From Carya illinoinensis (lineage: Eukaryota > Streptophyta > Magnoliopsida > Fagales > Juglandaceae): a stretch of 64,000 nucleotides of DNA. The stretch is from positions 10,528,001 through 10,592,000 of the forward strand of contig NC_056760.1 of assembly GCF_018687715.1 (NCBI RefSeq). Direction: 5' to 3'. The notes beneath the pieces are model-generated. The model ran no database searches and was not told the DNA's origin. It saw only the letters and a program-made list of their open reading frames with translations. Shown here in pieces: positions 47,864 through 60,004 of this stretch (position 1 is its first letter; every line of letters begins with the position of its first letter). The translations under genes and the position numbers were made by a program.

Positions 47864-50770
47864 TTTTCATACAAATAACATTTCCATTAGCCTATAGAAT
47901 TTGATTGATCAATATAATTTTATTTTAAAATTTTCTTATAAATCATATTGTTATGTTAACCACAAAGAGGGTGTATTTTTTACATTAATTTATAAGTAGT
48001 ATGGTTTCACATGGACTGTTTCGAAAAATCATACAATTATATACAAACACATGACTGCATGCAATATTATTCTCAATATTATATACGATGGCACCTAAGA
48101 GCTGCATTTCTAGAATTGTTTAAAAAAGGAGTTACATCCCATTATGTAAAAGGAAATCTATATGTAATGGGTAATGTTCATCCTTTAAACAATTTTTTAT
48201 TATTTATATTTCTTTTACTCTAATTTTCATCATATAAGCAAATTCTTTTTATTGTTCATTATTTAAAACATCTTATATATTTCATTTTCTTTTAAAAGTA
48301 TCTTGAAAATATTTTTTATCCAATTTTTTCATATTTTGATTTTATTTTTAATTTTTATTTGGCTTATATATTTTTATTTTATGTGTGTAGGACTGAATTA
48401 TATTACGTTATATATAAAAATATATTGCAAATATAAAAAATATATGGATATAGCAAATTCATTGGTAGAAAGGAAATATTTTAAAAAAATAAAAAAAATA
48501 TTATTTAAATGATATGAAGAAAAAATCTAGTAAGTAAATGTATAATATATATATATTGTAAAAGATGATTTGTAAACTAGAAAAATTGAGATTTAATGAT
48601 ATATTTTAAAAGATAAGATGAAGTATTCATCGTGAATGCTCTAATAGTATAGTTCTAAAATTTACTTGAAGAAAAATAAATATTATGAGACAACTCACTT
48701 TAAAAAAATGATCTCTTTAACGCTCTAATTAAGTCCTAAAATTCAGATAATTTCTAAGAAGAATATCTAAATCTCTCTCTTTTTTTTTATATAGGATTAA
48801 ATTGGTGACCCCACTCACTATAATTCCAGTGTTCATTAAATTGGTAGTGCAATATTCCAACTTTAATTCGCTTGTTTCTTCATTAACGGTTAATTTCTTG
48901 CCAAGCTCACACGTGCGCAAGTGCGCGCATACAGACACACACATATATATATTAGATTAGAATAACGTGTAAAACATGTTTGTCTAGTTAGGTGAGATAA
49001 GATTTTTAATAATAAAAAAATATGATTTTTAAAAAGAATTAATTAATTAATACATAATTTAATGCATAAAAAAATAGTAAATTTTAAGAAATTTCTTTAG
49101 ATAATAATAAGTTAGTAAAATATAATATCTTTCAATTAGTATATTCTAACCGGATGTCACAATGGTTAATCTATACCTGTAATTAAATTATACTTTTGTT
49201 TAAAAAAATATATACAACGTTATATATATATATATATGCAACTACTATGTAAGCTCGGATTATTTTTTTTCCTCGTCTTCTTTTTATGGCCTAATTGTTC
49301 TTTTTTTTTTTCTTTTTATAAATGTAAATGGATACTATATAAAGATAAAAGGTTACAAAGCAGGAAAATTATTTATTAACGTGCAAGTAGCTTTTTTTTC
49401 CTTTTTTTTAATTTTCTTTTGGGATATGGGCATTATTTTAGTAATATCATTAGCCAGCAAAACTTTTTCTTGAATTCAAAAGTTGTTGTATTCTTGTATA
49501 GCACAAGTCTTTGACCAATTCGATAAGAAGATCGTGCAACTCGATGGCCCGAAAAAAATAGAGAGAATGAGTAGTGCTACTGAGCTGCCTGGATCTTATC
49601 CTTGAAGTGTATTGCTCGAAGTGGACATAGGACGTGCCTACCAGATTGGAAAAGTGAAAATCAATCCAAGGAAAAGCAACCAAACTACTTCTGAGATCCA
49701 TTCACACTGCCCCTTCCAAATCCAAGCATTTCCAAATCTAAGCAAGAAATCATAAAAAGTAATCATGCCAGTACCTACAAGGAAAACAATCAAATTTTCT
49801 AATCATGAAAAGCAACCAAACTTGTGAAATCGGCAAACTTCTTACATTCCTTCACACTACTTCCAAATCCAAGCAAAAAATCGACCACATCTTCTGCCAC
49901 TCCATAACATTACCCAACATCCATCCCGTATTATCCAACCAGCTCCTTTGAAAATCAAAAAAGTCATCAAACATTGTCCACCACTCCATCTCCGTGCTAT
50001 TGGAACCAAGTTGGTTTACAAATTGTTTTTTTTTTTTCTCTCATTTCAGCCTTTGAACTAAGGAAATATTTTTCTATATTCTTTTTCCAGATATATTTCC
50101 CCTTGCCCATTAAAAATTTGGTATTAAAAAAAAAATAGAGAAAAAATCTTCTTCTCTTACGTCCTAGCTAGTCCATGATTGACTAAATTAATGGGATTCT
50201 TAAATTGTAACAAATTCCATTCACAAACTTTGTCGATTTGGATAGAGAGAGAGTAGGAGCTCTAACAATTTGGGCAAGGAGAGAGGAAGGTATAGGGGGA
50301 GGGGTCTGTTGGGGAGAGAAGGATTTGGGAAATGGAAAGGGGAGGTACAGAGGGAGAGAGGGTCAGTCGTAGTCTTTTGTCTCTTTCTATTTTTAAACAT
50401 TTTAACACGTGTATCCACGTCACACAATAAAGTTGGAGCGGCTCAGTAGTTTTTTTCATTAGAGAAATGAGAGAACATAGTTTTCATTAATTTAAAAGTC
50501 AAACAATTGAGGGGTAAAAATGTAACTACATAATAAAAACAAGAAAATTAATAATATGTGAGATAGACAGAAATGGATATTTGTAGTTTTCAATCCCAGG
50601 GCCATTTCCAACCACATATATATATTGATCAAGATAAAATGAAACAGACCTGTACCTAAGCTAACATATCATATAATTAATGTGAGCCGTCCAGTCTCGA
50701 TCGACCATATCTCTTGAATATTCAGTATTAAATTAATCAATATGGATTTTCGTTGTTCAAATATATTACT
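47864..50770. repeat. Duplicated spacer, matches 1455-4470; left tip resembles a lost copy's promoter
   Basis: 47896-50765 follows 1460-4450 in the same orientation. The first bases (ACAAATAACATTTCCATTAG) also match DNA upstream of copies 1 and 4, which suggests that a further gene once stood to the left and was replaced by the TE-derived tract. No supportable gene; the frames at 48303-48512 and 49450-49701 are not conserved as coding in the partner. Confidence 0.7.
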
Positions 50771-50799
50771 CCATAACTCTCTCCATGCTTAAGCTAGTA

Positions 50800-51285
50800 G
50801 GTACTGTCGTACAGTTTTAATTTGTGCATGCTTTGCAACTCGACTACTATTTAATAAATAAAATAATAAAAAATTTCAGTAATGGTGAACGAAGAGAAGT
50901 GTTTATGCAAAGAAATCTTATAAAAGTAAATTATTAAATTATTAAATTTTTATATGATATTTTATATCTATTTTTTAATAAAAATATATTTATGTATGAT
51001 GCAATTTACCACATCAAGTTTTATTAATTTATAAAATTACTTGTGACTAAAACATTTTCACGAATGAAAAGCTAGCAAAAAATAAAAGAATAATAAGACG
51101 GATTGAGAATATTATATATATATATATATAAACACATAGAGACATAATCAACTTGACTAAATTTTAGCACCAGTAGTTGCGATTAAATTTGGAGATTATA
51201 AATTAACATTATATATGTCTACGTTGGTGATTGTACAAAAGATCGAATTAGTTATATGAACAATCAAAGAATCAAAGAACCACCC
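50800..51285. repeat. 3' flank of a lost At4g22030-like copy
   Basis: Homologous to 7340-7800 and 52640-53045, the 3' flanks of copies 2 and 4. The match stops about 45 bp before the place where the stop codon would be (AATCAAAGAACCACC against AATCAAAGAATAAGC), and no coding sequence follows. It marks a deleted or displaced gene copy. Confidence 0.7.
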
Positions 51286-51289
51286 CACC

Positions 51290-52200
51290 ACTGACGGATC
51301 TTCTCAAATGTTAGATTTTTCTTTTCAAAATTTTGGGTATAATTTGAGGTTTTATAGAACGATATCAAAACGGGAAGATTTTGTTCATGCTATTTGGGTT
51401 TTTTTTGTTGTTGTCAGTACATCGGTTCGTTGCTTGTCTTCCTCTCTCCTAAACTGCGAGCAAATCAGAAGATTTCCTTACTAAAATTATGAAAATTGAA
51501 AGATTTTGTTCACTGTGATTGGGTTGTTTTTTGGTGTCATGTATATCCATATGGATTCGTTTGATTTTATTGGGGTTATTTTATGTGAAGTACTAATCCA
51601 CCTTATCACATGCGTTTATGCAAATATGACTTTTATTCTGTTTGGGTTTATTTTGTTGTCATGTATATGCGTATGATCTATGTGATTATAGTATAAGAAA
51701 TTCACTCACGCTGCATTGAGAGAAGAAAGAGTAAGAAATATACCCAAGAATGGCCGAGATTCAGGAGGAGGAGCAATTCAAAAAATACAGAGATTTTTCT
51801 TCGAAGAAAGTGAGAATAGAAAGAGCAGAAATAGAAGGAAAATATTAAGTTTCTATATTTGAGTCGATTTCAGTCTGTCAGAAGAAATAATAAGATCGTA
51901 AATGTAAGAAGACAGTAATAATTAGGCCATGAAGTACAACGAAAAATAAAAGTGGTTGAATTTGGATATAAAATCAGAGATAAAATTGAAAAGAAATCAA
52001 TTGCAAAAACACACGCACGAAAATGTAAAAAGACCAAATCAATACTTGCCAAAAAGACGATACGAGCAGTTGACAAAAGAAGAATAAAAAGAATCAGAAC
52101 GGAATTTAAGAATACAAGTAGAACAAAATTAGAAACAAAAATATTATATAAAAATACTTTCTTCCAACATTTGCATTTATATATATAGTAGATATATTCA
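51290..52200. other. Unrelated DNA filling the lost-copy position, no gene
   Basis: Not found elsewhere in the window. GGGTTTTTTTTGTTGTTGTC and CATGTATATGCGTATG-type motifs recur. A minus-strand frame at 51870-52253 is Phe/Leu/Ile-rich and looks like AT-rich translation, not a gene. Confidence 0.4.
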
Positions 52201-52304
52201 TGAAATGGATGTTTGTAGTTATTTTCAGTCCAAAGGCCATTTCTAAGTAGCACATATATTGATCAAGATAAAAAGAAAGAGTGTACCTAACCTAATATAT
52301 CATA

Positions 52305-52545
52305 TAAGAGTTGTGCTAAGCTCTCGCCCAGCAATAATAGCTACGCGTGCTACCTAGCACATTTGGATTTTTTTTTTTTTTGTGTTTTTATTTAATATTT
52401 TTTAATATATTTAAATATTTTTAAAAAATATAAAAAATACATCAATATATTATAAATTATTTTCTTAATTATTAAATAAAAAAAATCAAACAATCAAAAG
52501 GGCCGCATGGCAGTTTTGTTATTATTATTATTTTTTTTTTGTCAT
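52305..52545. mobile_element. About 240-bp insertion in the spacer, type unknown
   Basis: At 4370-4390 and 50670-50690 the spacer reads continuously from ATATCATATAA to TTAATGTGAGCC; here about 240 bp stand between. The insert begins GAGTTGTGCTAAGCTCTCGC and ends in ATT repeats and a T run, followed by a possible TCATA repeat. No TIR or tRNA-like promoter is obvious. Confidence 0.5.
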
Positions 52546-53080
52546 AATTAATGTGAGCCGTCCGGTCCTGACCACATCTCTCTTGAATATTCAGTATTAA
52601 ATTAATCAATACAAATTTTCGTTGTTCAAATACAGATTTTTTTTGTGCATGCTTTGCAACTCGACTACTATTCAATAAATACAGTAATAAGAAATTTCAG
52701 TAAATATGAACGAAGAGAAGTGTTTATGAAAGGAATCTTATAATATATAGTAAATTAATAAATTATTATATTTTTACGATATCAATCTTTATTAATTTAT
52801 GAAATTACTTGTGGCTAAAACATTTTCATGGATGAAAAACTAGCGAAAAATAAAAGAATAATAAGTCGGATTGAGAATATTATATATATATATATATAAA
52901 TAAACACATAGAGAGATCATCAACTTGACTAAATTTTAGCACCAGTAGTTGCGATGAAATTTGGAGACTATAAATTAACATTATATATTTCAACGTTGGT
53001 GATTGTACAAAAGATCGAATTAGTTATATGAACAATCGAAGAATCAAAGAATAAGCACTGTGCACGAAATCGATCTTGAA

Positions 53081-54382
53081 CTAAAAAAGCTTGCTAGCGA
53101 ATTCATCTATGGCAGTTCCGTCTAGACGATAAGAAGCTGACTTTCTAGCAAGTTCTCTGAGCTGCGACAAGCTTCTCCCCAGTTGCAGTGCCACCTTCAT
53201 TTCAAACATCTCCCCGTTCTCTCTTTTCTCCAAGTCTCCTTCCTCGAGTGTGGCTTCGATTGTTTCCTGCAATAGCCGGAAAAATCCACCGCTGTTTCGG
53301 TACATCTCGAACACCATTCCAACTTGCCCACCGTGCTGGAAGGCATTTGCACTGGTAGCCAAAGCCCCTGCCGCCACGGCCACGATTGCAGCCCATGACA
53401 CATTACCAACAAATGCAGAGCCGATAGCTGCAATCCCTGTGAGTAATGGACCAAAGATGGCTAAAATCTTGTTAATCTTCAACAACAGGTTGCCCAGCCT
53501 TTCGTAGTCCTTACTGTCCTTTCTCTTCACCACTTCAACGATGTCCCGCATTTCTACTTCAAGTTCATCACTCCACCCATTGTTCTGTCGTTGTTTTCTT
53601 TCATGTGATTTAGTTTTCTTTTGGAGTAATTGGTGTGAAGGCCACCAAGTAGCAGGCTCAAACTTTGAGGGGAATTTATCAAGCATTGCTCCTAGTAAGG
53701 GAAGGGGGAAAGCTCGGTCAAGGGCCAAAACCCTTTCCATCACGTCTTTCACATCTTCTTCCGTTGTTGCCCCAAGAGCGAGCATAGTTTCTATTTGGCT
53801 CCGGAGTTGCTGGAACAATCTGGTAGCATTGCGTTGTTCTTCTGCAAGTTGTGAAGGCTGAATTTTGTTCATCACAAGCAGCATCCCTGTGGCTGCAGAA
53901 TACAAGAGAGTGGACGACAACTTGAGAGCCAAAAGGGGCATTCCGGCGCCACCAATCGCAGCAACACCAGCCATGGTTGCGGCAGTGAGAGTGATCATGT
54001 TGATGGAGTTCAGAAGAAGGGTATTCCAGTTGTCACGTTGCTTTCCAATGTTGGCGTGCATCTCGACTCTGTCAGCCACGGCCTCAAAGAGGGCACAGAG
54101 TTGGGTGGTGGCAAAAGCAGTTGAGTTTTGTGCTTTAATATCATCGACGAATGGTGTGGTAGTAAAATTGATGTTTTGTAGAACTGGGATCGTGTTTGTG
54201 AACCCGTCGACCCTTATATTGTTCAATTCGTCAATCAGCTTTCTGCTCGTAGGGATTTTGGGAACGGAGAAAGGGGCTTTTGGAAACTTCGGGACATGAA
54301 TAGCAGCATTATTTTTCCTGGAACAACAGCATGAAGAAGAAGAAGAAGGTAATAGGAGAGCTGAAGCTTGTAAGAAAGCCAT
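53081..54382 (-). CDS. At4g22030-like protein, copy 4 (433 aa, complete)
   Basis: An intact single exon from ATG at 54380-54382 (MAFLQASALLLP) to a stop after DEFASKLF. It shows the same layout as copy 2: Ser/Cys-rich plastid-like leader with IHVPKFPKAPFSVPKIP, hydrophobic segments at about residues 127-172 and 307-346, a basic linker KKTKSHERKQRQNN, and the C-terminal HGGQVGMVFEMYRNSGGFF. Very few residues differ from copy 2, mainly in the leader, the linker and single hydrophobic positions, and the 3' flanks are nearly identical, so the two are recent duplicates or have undergone gene conversion. Unlike copy 2 it keeps the TATA box and upstream block. The function of the family is not known; no F-box motif is visible despite the database name. 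Confidence 0.92.
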   Translation of the reverse strand: MAFLQASALLLPSSSSSCCCSRKNNAAIHVPKFPKAPFSVPKIPTSRKLIDELNNIRVDGFTNTIPVLQNINFTTTPFVDDIKAQNSTAFATTQLCALFEAVADRVEMHANIGKQRDNWNTLLLNSINMITLTAATMAGVAAIGGAGMPLLALKLSSTLLYSAATGMLLVMNKIQPSQLAEEQRNATRLFQQLRSQIETMLALGATTEEDVKDVMERVLALDRAFPLPLLGAMLDKFPSKFEPATWWPSHQLLQKKTKSHERKQRQNNGWSDELEVEMRDIVEVVKRKDSKDYERLGNLLLKINKILAIFGPLLTGIAAIGSAFVGNVSWAAIVAVAAGALATSANAFQHGGQVGMVFEMYRNSGGFFRLLQETIEATLEEGDLEKRENGEMFEMKVALQLGRSLSQLRELARKSASYRLDGTAIDEFASKLF

Positions 54383-54494
54383 AATTGACAGAGGTTGTAT
54401 CGCTGGGTTTGTTTATATAGTTAGCTGTGCCTTGGGGGAGTAGGAGGGAAGGTTGAGAATGCAATTATGCAGGGTAGGGAAGCGGGTTGAGTCG

Positions 54495-54680
54495 TATTTA
54501 TAGCAAGGAAGTGGAGCTGAGAAGAAGGGGTCAGGTTATTATACGGAAATTAATATTGACTGGGTGACTGGTTGACTCGGCATATTGGCTGACCCGACCA
54601 TTCCCTTCCTCATAAATTTCAAGTTCAACATTTCGTTCCTCGCGCGTGATGTTGGGTCTCTCATGCGACGTAGTAAAAAC
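54495..54680 (-). promoter_or_regulatory. Promoter of copy 4: TATA box and conserved upstream block
   Basis: TATAAATA on the gene strand at 54495-54502, about 113 bp before the ATG. 54550-54680 matches the blocks of copies 1 and 3, with two TTGACT elements in the plus-strand string TTGACTGGGTGACTGGTTGA, and CGCGCGTGATGTTGGG. Confidence 0.6.
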
Positions 54681-54682
54681 TA

Positions 54683-54958
54683 GTAACCAAATGCAAATAA
54701 CATTTTCGTTACCACTAGCCTTGGTTTGTTTCATTCTTCTATTACGTTTCATGCAAATTATATATATACACACATATATAAATATAATTGTATGTTTTCT
54801 ACTGTTCAGCAGGTCAATATCTTCGACTGGAATGTTTAGGCTTTTTCACATTATATTTACAAGTTGATGTAAAGAACATATAAATCTTTCTACGTGACAT
54901 ACATAATAGAATTTGGTTTAATTTAAATCTCTCTTATAAATCATCTGCTAGCTTATGT

Positions 54959-54997
<39 letters not shown>

Positions 54998-55977
54998 ATA
55001 AAAGAGGATGTGTCTTTTAGATTAATTTATAAGTAGCAAAGTTGCAAGTAAACTGTTTTCATCAATGTTCTAAAATCAATTTCTGGGGTAATTGCAGTTT
55101 AAGTATTGTAATAAAATATTTCGATATCGATATGTTCTAGTATATCGCTTTAGGATTAGCTTTATATATATATATTAATTGAGAATAAAAGTAGAAATAT
55201 ATGTATATATAAGTGTGTATCATATATATATATATATATATATATTACATATATTATTGTATGTGTGTATATATATATATATATATGTCTATATGGAAGG
55301 ATAGAAGATTTCTAAATATACGTTGAAAACATTTAAAAAAGTTGAGATATCGGTGTCAAAAAATAATATTAAAAAAATTACAAACTTTAGTTGAGATGAA
55401 AGAAAAAGAAATAAACAACCGAGAAATTATTAAATGTAATGAGATTGAGAGAGAGAGAGAAAATAAGAGGATGTATTTAAAGTTATAAAAAAAATTATAT
55501 TATATAAATCCCTTCTAGATTTTAAGATTAAATAAATGTTATCTAGGTTTAATATTTACAAAAATATCATCGGCAGGAAAATTAATTTTTATTAAAATAG
55601 TAAAAAAAGGAATGTCGTCTAGAATTTGCCGTAACGGGCTGTAACAAGACAAAATTTAGAATAAAAAGAAATAATGATATATAATGTACTATGTACTCAA
55701 CTGGAACGGAAAATCCCAGACGTTCTACTCTGAAAGGAATGAAATCCAAAACTATTGAGTGTTTTGTGTAGAGTTATTATATTATTAAGTTATTTTGTAA
55801 AACATAATATCTACATTATTTAAATGATAAGATTGGATTTATAAGATTTAGATTGTACAATACAACACATTTTACAACACATTTCACAACACATGTTATA
55901 AAATAAGGGTATTTTTGTAAAGTGATGTTAGTTTTATAAAGTATTTTACAAAAACACATGTCATTTTAAAACATTCA
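54683..55977. other. Far upstream spacer of copy 4 with TA microsatellites
   Basis: 54683-55040 matches the region upstream of copy 3 (21700-22030, inverted). TA runs lie at about 54960-54996, 55222-55246 and 55267-55287. No gene seen. Confidence 0.5.
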
Positions 55978-56640
55978 TTACAAGAAAAAGGATCTAAATC
56001 GGCAATTTTAAGACTATTGTAAATAAAATCACTACAAATACTGATTATCAGTAACGATTTAATTCTCGCCGCTCTTATTTTACACTAAGTTCACGCGTGG
56101 GCCTAATTTCAACTTTTGCGCCGATTATTAAATTAAAAGCAACGATTTACGTCACTGAAATTAGAAAAATAATGTTGCGGCGGAGGTCCATACTTCGCAA
56201 CAAGCTCGCGCGCGAAAATTAGCCAAGTTTTATTTTCCCCCCTCTTCTATTTTCCTCCTTCACCGTCCCGACTCTCACAACCAAGCCGATTTTCCTTCAA
56301 CGCCATTTTCACCTATCTGCAAATCCATCCACCTGAAGTTGTTAAACCACTCAAAATTTGAACTTATTTGGTTTGGCCTTCTGCAGTTTGTGTGACCCAT
56401 TGTTCTTGAGAGTATACGAAACTCATTTTCTCTGCCTCCATCTTAGGTTAACTTGTGATTGGACATGGGCATTCCACCATCGTCATCGGAAAACCTCTGG
56501 GTTCAAAGCTTGGGAGTCTATTTCGTGAACCACAGATATTTCATTCGAAAATATCCCCACTCGTTGCTTTCCAAAAAATGTGCATTTTTGGCTTGTAGAA
56601 AAAAGAAAATTTCCTAATTGATATGTGTTTATCATTTTTC
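55978..56640. mobile_element. Possible CACTA-like element fragment
   Basis: CATTACAAGAAAAAGG near 55977 resembles a CACTACAAGAAAA terminus and is followed by motifs ATCGGCAATTTT, CACTACAAATACTGATTATC and AACGATTTA. A GC-richer part (56080-56240) with CGCGCG follows. No right end or transposase was found. Confidence 0.35.
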
Positions 56641-58560
56641 ATATTCTAAACATTATATAAATCCCTTTAGATTTTTGCGTTGTTGGGAGATGTCATTTTG
56701 TTTCGTACATGCTTTGGCACTAATACAATATTTAATGTCATGTTTGGAAAGTGAGATGAGTTGAAAATATCTTATTTTATATCAAAATTTCTTATAGTTT
56801 CATCCTTAAATATCAATTAAACATAAAATACTTTTCAATTTTAAGTTTTAAATTTTTTCATCTAATCATTACAACTTTTTTAAAATGTTAAACAAAATAC
56901 AAAATACAATATAATTTTTTGAAATTTTAAAATAAAAATAGTATTAAAAAATTATATTTAATCAATTTTTTTAACTTTATAATATTTTTATTCAATTTAT
57001 ATTCTCTTATTTCTAAAAACCTAATAAAATATTTTAAATTAAACAATTTAATTACTATTCACAAAAATCGAATCCCACCTCGTTACCCAAATATTTATTC
57101 TCACGCAACCCATCTTTTACTTTTATGCTTATGCTTCTTACATGGGCCTAGATTAACCTCTGTTTTTATTACAGGCACCATGCATAGAAAAACTTTATTG
57201 CACTTCCTTGCTATTATTTTTTCGATATTCAAATATGATACTCCATTGTTAAACTTCAGATCATACTATATATGGAAGAGAAATATACATTTAAATTAAG
57301 ACCCACAATATTTATTAAACATTTAGGCTTGTTAGGAAATATCTCATTCTAAAATTCTCATATCATCTTCTTCCCCAACATAATTATACAAAATATTGAA
57401 AGTAATCATTACAATTTTATCAAACTTTTAAACAAAAAATAAAAAAATAATTCAACTTTTTCATATTTCTAACAAAAAAATAATATTATAAAATTATATT
57501 ATAATAATATTTTAACTTTATAATATTTTTTATTCAACTTTTTTCTCTCACTTTTCTTAAAATTTAAAAAATACTTAACTCAAACTATTTCACTACTACT
57601 TACAAACTATCTTACTATTATTTATAAAAATTTTATCTCATCTCACTCTCCAATAGAGCCCTTAGTGTTGTTTGAAAAATTCACTCAGACAACTATAAAT
57701 ATTGTGAGATTCACTTTATATAATTATTTCTCTCACACTCTAAATCCTATAGTTTGAATAGAAATTTTCTTTTTCTTTTCCCAAAATCCTATAAAAATAT
57801 TTTTACTTAAACAATTTTAACTCATTTCACCTCAACTTACTATCCAAACGAGACTTATTTTAATACACTTTGATGTTATATTGTGAAAACAATACTAAAA
57901 AGCTAGTGTGTACATATGAAATTATATTTTTATATATATTTTATTATTTTCCATCGCTAGCTTTCCTAATTATTGATTCATATATATTACCCAATAAATT
58001 TGTGAAAGATTCCAATTGTTTTGGTAGTGTACTAGTGTAATCTAAAGACAATAATATTCCAACTTTAATTTGCTTGTTTCTTCATAAAATTTTAATTTCT
58101 TCTCATTGGTTTATCTTCCCAAGTTCACATATCTAATGAAAGAAAGAGTAAACTCATGTATATTTTTAGTTATTTTTTAAAAAAATTATATTTACAGTTG
58201 TGAGTGTGTAAACGAAGTACAATTACTTTAAAAAAAATTAAAAAATAAGGGACCCATATAAAAAAAAATTAATTTTTTAATAATAAACTCTATTTTATTT
58301 TAAAATGACTGTATGATATTTATACATTTTACGACTGTATAACATTTACTTTATTTTCAATCCATCCTGCCAAGGCCATTACCAATCACATGTTTTCAAA
58401 ATAAAATCAAACAGTACCTAACCCAACATATCATATAACTAATCTGAGCCGTGGATCCAGTCTGGACCACATGATCTCTGGAATATTCAGTATTCAACTA
58501 ATCAATATAGGGATGTTTGATCAATTGGAGTATCTCAATAGTATTAATTGAAATAATTTA
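56640..58560. repeat. Spacer between copies 4 and 5 with MITE-like insertions
   Basis: 56650-56720 matches 1605-1690. AT-rich blocks at about 56737-57110 and 57320-57665 begin and end with GTGAGATGAG / CTCATCTCAC-type motifs, as tree MITEs do. 57650-58510 is the inverted relative of 25230-26300. No supportable gene. Confidence 0.6.
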
Positions 58561-58608
58561 AGTGGAGATGTTTTATTGAGTAAAATAATTCGTTAAATAT
58601 TTTTTTTA

Positions 58609-58610
<2 letters not shown>

Positions 58611-58644
<34 letters not shown>
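58611..58644. repeat. (TA)n microsatellite at the break of copy 5
   Basis: A TA run directly 3' of the truncated coding part, separated from it by about 15 bp. Confidence 0.9.
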
Positions 58645-58647
<3 letters not shown>

Positions 58648-58659
58648 ACTTTGAAGTTT

Positions 58660-58824
58660 GTTCAATTCGTCAATCAGCTTTCTGCTCGTAGGGATTTTGG
58701 GAACGGAGGAAGGGGCTTTTGGAAGCTTTGGGACATGAATAGCAGTATCAATTTTCCTGGAACAACAGCATGAAGAAGAAGAAGGCCGTAATAGGATAGC
58801 TGAAGCTTGTAAGCTGGAAGCCAT
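58660..58824 (-). pseudogene. At4g22030-like gene, copy 5, only codons 1-55 remain
   Basis: MASSLQASAILL to PTSRKLIDELN aligns with the start of copy 3, then homology stops and the frame runs into TA-repeat DNA. About 87% of the gene is missing, including both hydrophobic segments. Part of the upstream region survives (TATAAATA at 58938-58945, TTGACT near 59001). Its left-hand spacer matches the 3' spacer of copy 3 in inverted orientation, so the deletion removed the coding body but left both flanks. Confidence 0.9.
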
Positions 58825-59092
58825 AATTGACAGGTTGTATGGCAGGGTTTGTTAATTATGTAGCTAGCTGTGTCTTGGAGGAGCAGGAGGGAAGGTTGAG
58901 AATGCAATTATGCAGGATGGGGATGGTGGTTGAGTCTTATTTATAGCAAGGCATGCAGTAGAGCTGGGAAGAATGGGTCAGGTTATACGGAAATTAATAT
59001 TGACTGACTGACCAGGGGACTGGAAATTAATATTTACGTCGCTACTAACCTTGGTCTCGTCCTTCTATTGCGTGTCACGCAACTTGAATAGT

Positions 59093-59154
59093 ATATAAAA
59101 GGCACGCACGCACACATATATGATATATTCAAGTTGCGTGCGTGCCTTTTATAT
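59093..59154. repeat. 20-bp perfect inverted repeat
   Basis: ATATAAAAGGCACGCACGCA (59093-59112) is the exact reverse complement of 59135-59154, with a 22-bp loop. It lies upstream of truncated copy 5. Confidence 0.9.
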
Positions 59155-59269
59155 TCTAACAAGTCAATATCTTCAACTCGACAGCTTATATTCCAGCTTG
59201 AATTTGTTGTTTCTTCATAAACCATTGATTTATTCTTTATTATTTTATCTTCCATAGCTCACATATATT

Positions 59270-60004
59270 CTGAAAGAAGGAGAAGAAAGAGTAAAATGTA
59301 AAATTTTTGTGATTTAATATTAATCTTTCAATCCGACCGAGCTATATATGAACATAGACTTGGCATGCGACTTGAGAGCAATGTAAAAAAATAAAAATAA
59401 AAATAAAACAAAATAAAAAACAAAGTGTGGGTTTGACTAGACACACAGGATATGCTATCGCACATACCATTCGCGAAATGTTGTCTTATTGGAGTTCGTT
59501 CAATTCAACGAATGTGGAGAGGTTTTTTTTTGTTTTTTTTTGTCTTTTCTTGTTATGTTTTAATCAATTTCCTCCAAAATTATTTTTGAATGTTATTTGT
59601 TGAAATGTTATTACTCTCGTATAATTTTTCAATATCAATCAAATCAATTGGTCTAGTTGTCATTGAGATTGTTCCAAACACTCGCTACATCTAACCGACC
59701 ATCAAAACCGAATTGGACCGAATGATTTCAATTGATTTTTCTCATATTTTGGTTCAATCTTCGATTGTAGATGAAAGTAAAAATGTTGTTTGCCCACTCA
59801 TATTGGTGTTTTAAGTGTTCAAGGCCCCAATTAAATGTAATTTCAATTGAAAAAAAGAAGAAGAAGAAGAAGAAAAAAGCCGGACGTAAATTTCAATACC
59901 GGGGAATCAAACTCCGATATTTATACCACCACGACTTGCTTACTTTTAATATAGCAAAGAGGCGGTCCTCCTCAACATCCTAGGAAATTGGAAGCAAGCC
60001 AAGC
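59270..60004 (+). promoter_or_regulatory. Upstream region of the PMP22-like gene
   Basis: No other gene is seen between the paralog cluster and this ATG, so the promoter must lie here. An AAG repeat stands at about 59856-59875. No clear TATA box is placed with confidence. Confidence 0.3.
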
